The position numbers and the translations under genes are program-made. Of a stretch of 64,000 bases of DNA, positions 58,719 to 64,000 are shown piece after piece. Origin of the DNA: an uncultured Clostridia bacterium (lineage in GTDB: Bacteria; Bacillota; Clostridia; Saccharofermentanales; Saccharofermentanaceae); NCBI GenBank assembly GCA_946403085.1, contig CAMIYM010000010.1, forward strand, positions 23,805 to 87,804. Direction: 5' to 3'. The stretch's first letter is position 1, and each line of letters begins with the position of its first letter. The notes under the pieces are model-generated. The model saw nothing but the letters and a program-made list of their open reading frames with translations, ran no database searches and was not told the DNA's origin.

Positions 58719-58766
58719 ATTATATACCTTTGATTTCGTTTGTAAACACTTTTGCTGAAAAGTGTT
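58719..58766 (-). promoter_or_regulatory. Promoter of the pheL-pheA unit, with overlapping palindrome
   Basis: Minus strand TTTACA (58741-58746), a 16-base spacer and TATAAT (58719-58724). A perfect 9-bp inverted repeat AACACTTTT-GCTG-AAAAGTGTT (58745-58766) overlaps the -35 and could be an operator or terminator. Confidence 0.7.
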
Positions 58767-58862
58767 CGAAAAATAATCTGTCCGCCGGACCTGCTTTTCG
58801 GGCAAAAACAAGGAAATCAGGGGTTTGCCAGGGGCGCTCTGCTCCGCACCATATATTTAATA

Positions 58863-58891
58863 TTAAAAGAGGGGGCTCCTCGTGTTATAAT
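58863..58891 (+). promoter_or_regulatory. Promoter predicting a leaderless murT-like mRNA
   Basis: TTAAAA (58863-58868), a 17-base spacer and extended -10 TGTTATAAT (TATAAT at 58886-58891). The predicted start of transcription is ~58898, 2 bases before the ATG; no ribosome site. Confidence 0.65.
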
Positions 58892-58899
58892 TGCAACCT

Positions 58900-60246
58900 A
58901 TGAAGATCAGAGTTTTTACAGCGATTCTTGTCTGCAAGATCATAAGAGGCCTCGCAAAGCTTGCAGGGCGCGGTTCCAGTCTGCCCGGCAAATATGCTCT
59001 TAAGATCTGTCCGGATATCCTCTCGCAGTTGAAGCTCCCGGAACTGTCTCTGGCAGTTACGGGTTCTAACGGCAAGACATCCACAGTCGAGATGATCGCG
59101 CACATATTGAGAAGCAACGGACTTAAGGTTGCATATAACAAGGAAGGCTCCAACCAGATCGAAGGTGTTGTTACTTTCCTTATAAGTGATTCCACTATGG
59201 GCGGCAAGGTCAAGAGCGATGTCGTTCTCCTCGAAGCAGATGAGAGATATTCAAGACACATCTTTAAGTATTTCCATCCGAAGTATTTTGTTATCAATAA
59301 CCTTTACAGAGACCAGATGACAAGGAATGGTCATCCGGAGTTCATTAAGAGCGTTATCGGACAGGCTGTCTACGATGACATGACCCTGATCCTCAATGCT
59401 GACGACCCGCTCGTCGCAAGCTTTGGAAAGGGCAGGGAAGGCACTATTTATTTCGGTGCTGATAATCTTCCTTCCGATACGAAGACTCATGAGGGAATCT
59501 ACGATGACGGCAAGTACTGTCCTGTCTGCAAGAGCCCCATGGAGTATGAGTATTACCATTACAATCACATCGGTAAGTTCAAGTGCACATCCTGCGGTTT
59601 TGAAAGACACGCTGCTGATCATTCGCTTACTTCTACTCAGGAAAAAGACGGAAAAGCTTCGATCACGATCGATGGCAAATATGAGATCCCGGTATTCTTT
59701 ACCGGTATTTACCATTGCTACAATATCCTTGCTGCATTTACTGCGGCAGTAACTTCCGGAATTGCACCTGAGAAGGCAGCAGAATCTCTCGGAGGTTATA
59801 TCCTTAAGTCAGGAAGGATCTCTGACTTTACTCTCGGAAAACTTGACGGAAGACTTCTTCTTTCGAAGCACGAGAATTCCGTATCATACGACCGCTCGAT
59901 CGATGTCGTTGCAAACGATAAGCGTAAGAAGAGCGTCATGATAATCGTCGATGCGATCAGCCGCAAGTACTATACTTCTGATTCCAGCTGGCTTTGGGAT
60001 ATTAATTTCGAGAAGCTCTGCGGAAGCGATGTCGAGAAGATAATCCTTGCAGGCCAGTACTGCGATGACTTGGCAGTCAGATTTGAACTTGCAGGTGCAG
60101 ATCCTGATAAGACCGTCTACTTTACGACAGTTCAGGAAGCAGCGGATTACTGCGCACATAATCTTGATTCTTTCCTTTATGTGATCACATGTTTCTCTGA
60201 TAAGGAGAAGATCTTATCGATCGTGACAAGGAGGGAACTCTCATGA
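58900..60246 (+). CDS. MurT-like Mur ligase (DUF1727)
   Basis: A 448-residue Mur-ligase-type protein. LAVTGSNGKTSTVEMIAHIL (~residues 48-67) is the ATP loop; LEADERYSRH follows; CPVCKSP...CTSCGF (~residues 208-235) is the Cys4 zinc ribbon specific to MurT; the C-terminus is DUF1727-like. In MurT-GatD, MurT activates the D-Glu of lipid II for amidation. Here the loop before SWLWDINFE reads DAISRKYYTSDS, unlike the usual D-x-x-ADG-x-D-x-SW, so the active-site loop facing GatD is altered. The partner gene overlaps by 4 bases and has lost catalytic residues. It may amidate with free ammonia or act on another substrate. Confidence 0.82.
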   Translation: MKIRVFTAILVCKIIRGLAKLAGRGSSLPGKYALKICPDILSQLKLPELSLAVTGSNGKTSTVEMIAHILRSNGLKVAYNKEGSNQIEGVVTFLISDSTMGGKVKSDVVLLEADERYSRHIFKYFHPKYFVINNLYRDQMTRNGHPEFIKSVIGQAVYDDMTLILNADDPLVASFGKGREGTIYFGADNLPSDTKTHEGIYDDGKYCPVCKSPMEYEYYHYNHIGKFKCTSCGFERHAADHSLTSTQEKDGKASITIDGKYEIPVFFTGIYHCYNILAAFTAAVTSGIAPEKAAESLGGYILKSGRISDFTLGKLDGRLLLSKHENSVSYDRSIDVVANDKRKKSVMIIVDAISRKYYTSDSSWLWDINFEKLCGSDVEKIILAGQYCDDLAVRFELAGADPDKTVYFTTVQEAADYCAHNLDSFLYVITCFSDKEKILSIVTRRELS

Positions 60247-60965
60247 ACGTAAAGATCTTATATCTCTATCCGGATTTCATGAGCCTTTACGGCGACAACG
60301 GCAATGTCAGGATCATGGACAGAAGGCTTAAAGACCAGGGCTTTGAAGTCGAGATAATAAAGCGTACCGTAACTGACAGTGACATTGATTTTACGGATGT
60401 TGATTTTGTTTATATGGGTTCAGGTTTTGAGTCCAACAGGAACATTGCGGCAAAGCATCTTGCCGGATTTAAGGACGCTCTTGTGAAAGCAGTGGACGAC
60501 GGTGTTCCTATGCTTTTTACCGGCAACAGTTACGATATCTTAGGTAAGGGAATTACCACTGCTGACGGCTCATTTGTCGAAGGCCTCGGCATTTTCGGAT
60601 TCACATTCAAAGAGCAGATCGAAAAGCGCTACACAGGCGATGTTGTTCTGGAAGACTGCGCTATAAACGAACGCTATGTCGGATTCGTCAACAGGGCCGG
60701 AGTTCCGGAGAATAATGAAGAACTTCTTTTCGATGCGGTAAAGGTGATCGGCAATGTTCCGATGACAAAAGATGCTGTAAGAAAGAACCGTCTCCTGGGT
60801 ATAAGCCTCATAGGCCCCGTGCTCCTTAAGAACCCCAAGCTCGCGGAGCTCTTCGTAAATGAGATCTGTGAGCGAAAAGGCGTTAAGGCAAAAGATATTG
60901 ATTATCCTCATTCCGAAAAGAGTCACGCCGTGACATTAAAGGCCTTGATGGAAGCAGAACTCTAA
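60243..60965 (+). CDS. GatD-like glutamine amidotransferase lacking catalytic residues
   Basis: A 240-residue protein clearly related to GatD: ILYLYPDFMSLYGDNGNVRI, VYMGSGFESNR, VEGLGIFGF, RYTGDVVLE and the tail NEICERKGVKAKDI. In GatD the nucleophile is Cys94 in the ICGGYQ loop and the base is His189 in YLHGP. Here the first loop reads FTGNSYDILG with Gly94 and the second SLIGPVLL with Ile190, and the GFENHGG loop is GFVNRAG. So both catalytic residues are missing while the fold is kept. It should not hydrolyse glutamine; a structural or regulatory role beside the MurT-like protein is more likely. Family comparison is from memory of S. aureus GatD. Confidence 0.8.
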   Translation: MNVKILYLYPDFMSLYGDNGNVRIMDRRLKDQGFEVEIIKRTVTDSDIDFTDVDFVYMGSGFESNRNIAAKHLAGFKDALVKAVDDGVPMLFTGNSYDILGKGITTADGSFVEGLGIFGFTFKEQIEKRYTGDVVLEDCAINERYVGFVNRAGVPENNEELLFDAVKVIGNVPMTKDAVRKNRLLGISLIGPVLLKNPKLAELFVNEICERKGVKAKDIDYPHSEKSHAVTLKALMEAEL

Positions 60966-60982
60966 AACACGCGCGCGTTTTA

Positions 60983-61010
60983 TGATATACTGACAAGCTA
61001 GGAGGGATAG
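60983..61010 (+). promoter_or_regulatory. Extended -10 and ribosome site of zinc-ribbon gene 3
   Basis: TGATATACT at 60983-60991 (extended -10) after a CG-rich near-palindrome (60964-60981) that may end the previous transcript. AGGAGGG precedes the ATG. Confidence 0.5.
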
Positions 61011-61011
61011 T

Positions 61012-62124
61012 ATGGCTGATACAATTAAATGCCCGAATTGCGGGTCAAATCTTACACTTAATGCTGATACACAAAAACTCGAATGTCCTAACTGCGGATC
61101 TTCGTTTGATCCTGCAGAATTAAGCGGCATTACAGTTAATGAACTCGAAGCAAAGCCTGCCGAACCGACAGATCCCGCGCAGAACGTTCAGTCTGCTGCA
61201 GAACAGGTCCAGGAACAGGCACAGGCCGGACAGCAGCAAACACAACCCGAACAGACAGAATTCGTATGCAATGCATGCGGTGCCAAGCTCATAACAGATG
61301 CTCATACATCTGCTACATTCTGTGCTTTCTGCGGTTCTCCTGCACTTGTCGGAAAGAGACTTACAGAGCAGTTCCAGCCGCAGTACATGATACCGTTCAA
61401 GTATTCGAGAAAGTCTGCCGAAGAAGCTTTCTTCAAGTGGGCAGGAAAGGGCAAATGGACCCCCTTCGGATTTGCTTCGAAGAAGAGCCTTGAGAAGATG
61501 ACAGGCCTTTATGTTCCGTTCTGGCTTTTCAATATCGACGGTACGATCGAAGCTTCCGGAACAGGTGACAAGATCCACTACAGCGGAGACGACGAGATCA
61601 TCGAGACATTTGATTTTGAGCGTAATGCAAAAGTCAGATGGACCAATGTTCCTCTGGATGGTGAGACGAGGATCGATGACCTTCTCATGGAAGCTATAGA
61701 GCCTTTTGATTTCAATGCTCTTATTCCTTACGATTACAAGTATCTTCCGGGATTCTATGCCGACAGGTATGACCAGTCGCCGCAGGACCTTGCTGCACGT
61801 GCCACAAAGCGCGGCCTCGATGGAATCGATGCGGCTCTCAAAGGATCCTTAAAGGGAGTTTACGACAAATACAGATTCAAGAAGAACTTAAGCAGGATCG
61901 ATGCGATGGAAGCTAACTACGCATTGCTCCCTGTATGGTTCATGTCTTACAAGTACCGCAACAAGTACTATTATTTCGCGATGAACGGACAGACAGGCGA
62001 AGTTGCCGGCAAGATCCCGGTAAGCCCTGTTAAGAAGATGATGCTGTTCTTCATCGTTCTCGGTATTCTTGCTGTTATCACAAGATTCGTCTTGGGTTTG
62101 ATCATGAGGGGGTTCTGGGGATGA
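61012..62124 (+). CDS. Zinc-ribbon membrane protein (paralogue 3 of 3)
   Basis: A 370-residue protein of the family at 23969 and 36702. Ribbons CPNCGS...CPNCGS (~residues 5-28) and CNACGA...CAFCGS (~84-109) are separated here by a Gln/Ala-rich linker (~45-80) absent from the others. The core has YMIPFKYSRKSAEEAFFKW, GLYVPFWLFNIDG, LLPVWFMSYKYRNKYYYFAM and NGQTGEVAGKIP. One C-terminal helix (~344-366) anchors it. The next gene, overlapping as ATGA, encodes a TPM-domain membrane protein, suggesting a joint role at the membrane. Confidence 0.77.
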   Translation: MADTIKCPNCGSNLTLNADTQKLECPNCGSSFDPAELSGITVNELEAKPAEPTDPAQNVQSAAEQVQEQAQAGQQQTQPEQTEFVCNACGAKLITDAHTSATFCAFCGSPALVGKRLTEQFQPQYMIPFKYSRKSAEEAFFKWAGKGKWTPFGFASKKSLEKMTGLYVPFWLFNIDGTIEASGTGDKIHYSGDDEIIETFDFERNAKVRWTNVPLDGETRIDDLLMEAIEPFDFNALIPYDYKYLPGFYADRYDQSPQDLAARATKRGLDGIDAALKGSLKGVYDKYRFKKNLSRIDAMEANYALLPVWFMSYKYRNKYYYFAMNGQTGEVAGKIPVSPVKKMMLFFIVLGILAVITRFVLGLIMRGFWG

Positions 62125-63011
62125 GCGAAAATAACGTTGATTTAAATGAGATGAATCAGAATCAGAACAGCACCCCGAAGCTCTCGGTGCTTTCTGAACT
62201 TAACGGTGCATCAATAGGTGTAGGAATAGGCCTCATCTGCATAATCATTGCAAGCCTGGTCTTCTATATCTTCATGAACCTGTCTCCCAAGAAGACAGTA
62301 AAGGTAGTAGATGATGCCAATCTGTTTTCGAGTGAGGAAGCAGATGCCATCGAAGATGCAGCGAAAAAACTGTCCAAGGAAAAGGACATCAATGTCGTTA
62401 TCGTTACTACTAAGGATAAGGGCAGCAACTACACAAACTCTGATGATGACGAGAAGAGATTTGCTGAAGACTACTACATGAAGAGCGTAAAGACAGTCCC
62501 TCTTCAGAACAACTCAGGTGTATGCATCCTTATTGACGTTACACTCGATTATAAGGGCGGAAGATTCTTCTGGCTTTACACATACGGTACAGCTCATTTC
62601 GCCGTAGATAACGATGAGTGCTATGGCCTTTTCAGAGGTCACCTTGACCAGCTCGGAAACGGACAGTACGGTACGGCGGTAGAAGAGATAACAAGACAGC
62701 TCGGCGATTACGAATACCAGAATTATGCTGCGATCGTATTCTTTACGATCATCATTCCGGTCGGATTATCCTTGGTGATTACCGGTCTTGCATCGCCCAG
62801 AAGAAGACTCGACAAGCTTCCTGCTATCAGCACTTACGGAATTGCTGCCAATAACAAGGTGGACAGATCCGATAAGTTCCTGCGTAAGAGAGTCATCCAT
62901 CATGAGTCATCGTCTTCAGGCGGCGGTGGCGGATTCTCCGGTGGTGGCGGCGGCTTCTCCGGTGGTGGCGGAGGAGGCGGATTCTCCGGCGGTGGCGGCG
63001 GACGCTTCTAA
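62121..63011 (+). CDS. TPM-domain membrane protein (YgcG-like) with Gly-rich tail
   Basis: A 296-residue protein: an N-terminal helix (~30-52), a TPM domain (~60-195; VVDDANLFSSEEADAIEDAA, DINVVIVTTKDKG, NSGVCILIDVTLDYKGGRFF), a second helix (~200-222), a basic stretch, and a tail of GGGGGFSG repeats (~270-294). TPM domains with Gly/Phe-rich tails are the YgcG pattern; the domain has been called a phosphatase, though function is unsettled. Topology puts the TPM domain outside. ATGA overlap with the zinc-ribbon gene implies a pair. Confidence 0.83.
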   Translation: MSENNVDLNEMNQNQNSTPKLSVLSELNGASIGVGIGLICIIIASLVFYIFMNLSPKKTVKVVDDANLFSSEEADAIEDAAKKLSKEKDINVVIVTTKDKGSNYTNSDDDEKRFAEDYYMKSVKTVPLQNNSGVCILIDVTLDYKGGRFFWLYTYGTAHFAVDNDECYGLFRGHLDQLGNGQYGTAVEEITRQLGDYEYQNYAAIVFFTIIIPVGLSLVITGLASPRRRLDKLPAISTYGIAANNKVDRSDKFLRKRVIHHESSSSGGGGGFSGGGGGFSGGGGGGGFSGGGGGRF

Positions 63012-63053
63012 TATGTTAGAATATCGCGGATATTTTAACGGTGAAGGATAATT

Positions 63054-63779
63054 ATGCTCAGTATCGTCGTTCCGGCCTATAACGAAGGCGAACACATCTA
63101 CAACAATCTCATGACCATCGATAAGGCGCTCAGTGCGTTTACTTCGGACTATGAGATTATTGCCGTCAACGATGGAAGCAAAGACAACACCGGCGCAGAA
63201 GCAGCACGCGCTGCAGCTGATAATCCCCGCATCAAAGACTTCGGCTATGACGTGAACCGCGGCAAGGGCGGAGCTGTCGCATGGGGTGCCGTCAACAGCA
63301 CCGGCGATATCGTCGGCTTCATAGATGCTGACCTCGACCTTTCACCTGACATGATCGCCGGCTACTTCGAAGAGATGAACAAGTCCGGAGCTGACATCGT
63401 CATCGGTTCAAAGATGCACAAAGATTCCAAGCTCGAATATCCTTTTGCGAGAAAGGTATTCTCACTTGGCTATTACCTCATGCTCAAAGTCCTGTTCGGC
63501 CTTAAGTGCCACGACACGCAGACCGGACTTAAGCTTTACAGAGGCTCGCTTATCCGTGAGATAGCACCCTTAAGAAGGATCGACGGATACGCTTTCGACA
63601 TCGAACTCCTGGCTCTGGCATCCGGAAAGAAGGCCAAGCTCATCGAGATGCCGGTCGAGCTGAACTTCACCAGAGGCGAATCCTTCGGCCGTATCAAGTT
63701 CAAGGATGTGTGGAAGATGTTCACCGACACCTGGAAGATATGGTGGAACCTTAAGGTAAAGAAGTCGTATTACAAGTAA
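63054..63779 (+). CDS. Glycosyltransferase family 2, dolichyl-phosphate-sugar synthase type
   Basis: A 241-residue GT-A enzyme. SIVVPAYNEGEHI is the nucleotide-binding start, AVNDGSKDNTG follows, and FIDADLDLSPDMIAGY has the D-x-D metal site. CHDTQTGLKLYRGS and FDIELLALASGKKAKLIEMP are typical of the polyprenyl-phosphate glucosyl/mannosyl transferase branch (Alg5/DPM-like). It probably makes a polyprenyl-phosphate hexose for decoration of wall polymers. No C-terminal membrane helices are present. GAAGGAT lies 5 bases before the ATG. A long hairpin follows. Confidence 0.87.
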   Translation: MLSIVVPAYNEGEHIYNNLMTIDKALSAFTSDYEIIAVNDGSKDNTGAEAARAAADNPRIKDFGYDVNRGKGGAVAWGAVNSTGDIVGFIDADLDLSPDMIAGYFEEMNKSGADIVIGSKMHKDSKLEYPFARKVFSLGYYLMLKVLFGLKCHDTQTGLKLYRGSLIREIAPLRRIDGYAFDIELLALASGKKAKLIEMPVELNFTRGESFGRIKFKDVWKMFTDTWKIWWNLKVKKSYYK

Positions 63780-63782
63780 AAT

Positions 63783-63824
63783 CCCGGAAATGCGTTTGGG
63801 GCTATTTTTCGCCCCTGTTTCCGG
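63783..63824 (+). terminator. Terminator after the GT2 gene
   Basis: Outer arms CCGGAAA and TTTCCGG enclose an inner stem GGGGC-TATTTTTC-GCCCC; the structure ends at about 63824. Confidence 0.6.
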
Positions 63825-63832
63825 CTAGTGCA

Positions 63833-63932
63833 AAAATGGTGCAGATATAGGGCCAAACTTGCACCATTTTCGTCAAATGATGGTCAGATTGCTCGAAATG
63901 GTGCGAAATTGACGCCAATCCTGCACCATTTC
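63833..63932. repeat. Two AAATGGTGC inverted-repeat units
   Basis: AAAATGGTGCA (63833-63843) with TGCACCATTTT (63860-63870) and GAAATGGTGC (63895-63904) with GCACCATTTC (63923-63932): two perfect hairpins with the same core separated by about 24 bases. No gene is predicted from 63780 to the end of the window. It resembles the paired palindrome block at 29363. Confidence 0.75.
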
Positions 63933-64000
63933 TGCACACCTGTTCGGCGAATTTTCAAGTCAAGTGCAACGTGGTTGAATAAAAGACCTCGTAAGGTGTT

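Noticed and set aside
62930..63008. GGCGGTGGC-type tandem repeats as a possible repeat element
   Set aside because: They encode the Gly-rich tail of the TPM protein and are explained by coding.

Overview
The window reads as chromosomal DNA of a Gram-positive anaerobe of the class Clostridia (Bacillota), probably a gut or rumen lineage. This rests on moderate GC, strong Shine-Dalgarno sites, extended -10 promoters, short tight operons with ATGA overlaps, and typical clostridial families (DUF6171, DUF2975 with a YozG-like HTH, a DUF6465-like protein, MurT/GatD-like pair, several zinc-ribbon and small membrane proteins). No rRNA, tRNA, CRISPR array or intact transposase was seen. The genus cannot be fixed from the sequence alone.

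Layout. 1-1132: the end of a lipocalin-like protein and a Lys/Thr-repeat protein. 1253-12650: a surface-polysaccharide locus with two LicD transferases, a CapE/CapG/CapF set for UDP-N-acetyl-L-fucosamine, a PglD-type acetyltransferase, three GT-B glycosyltransferases, a Wzx flippase and an SGNH lipoprotein; no Wzy polymerase or initiating transferase was recognised. 12659-28115: GH25 lysozyme, a P-loop protein, a large propeller/HD-GYP sensor, lipoproteins, two divergent sugar-type ABC permeases, a zinc-ribbon protein, a methyltransferase and a DUF2975/HTH pair. 28325-40340: an acyltransferase, a repeat-rich noncoding block beside a PD-(D/E)XK-like nuclease, a TetR/flavoprotein operon with clear operators, a GH51 arabinofuranosidase, a yhhQ-queF operon behind a structured leader, a second zinc-ribbon protein, a HAD phosphatase, glycerol-1-phosphate dehydrogenase and a lipoprotein gene broken by a TAG codon.

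40422-52079: mnmA, then a tight operon for an unusual phospholipid: CDP-archaeol-synthase-like protein, CDP-alcohol phosphatidyltransferase, phosphatidylserine-type decarboxylase, UbiA-type prenyltransferase, two rifampicin-phosphotransferase-like dikinases, a GNAT-type protein and an acyl-adenylating enzyme. With the nearby G1P dehydrogenase this resembles most of the archaeal ether-lipid pathway, minus the first prenyl transferase. It is my main candidate for an undescribed system.

52126-64000: MATE exporter, PHP phosphoesterase, a glutamate-cysteine ligase/class II amidotransferase pair behind a Cys-rich leader peptide with mutually exclusive hairpins, pheA behind a Phe-rich leader peptide and attenuator, a MurT/GatD-like pair whose GatD has lost its catalytic Cys and His, a third zinc-ribbon protein with a TPM-domain partner, and a GT2 glycosyltransferase.

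Regulation is unusually legible here: two ribosome-mediated attenuators, one riboswitch-like leader with a terminator, one TetR promoter with operators on both sides of the -10, and at least three genes whose -10 box sits so close to the ATG that the mRNA should be leaderless.
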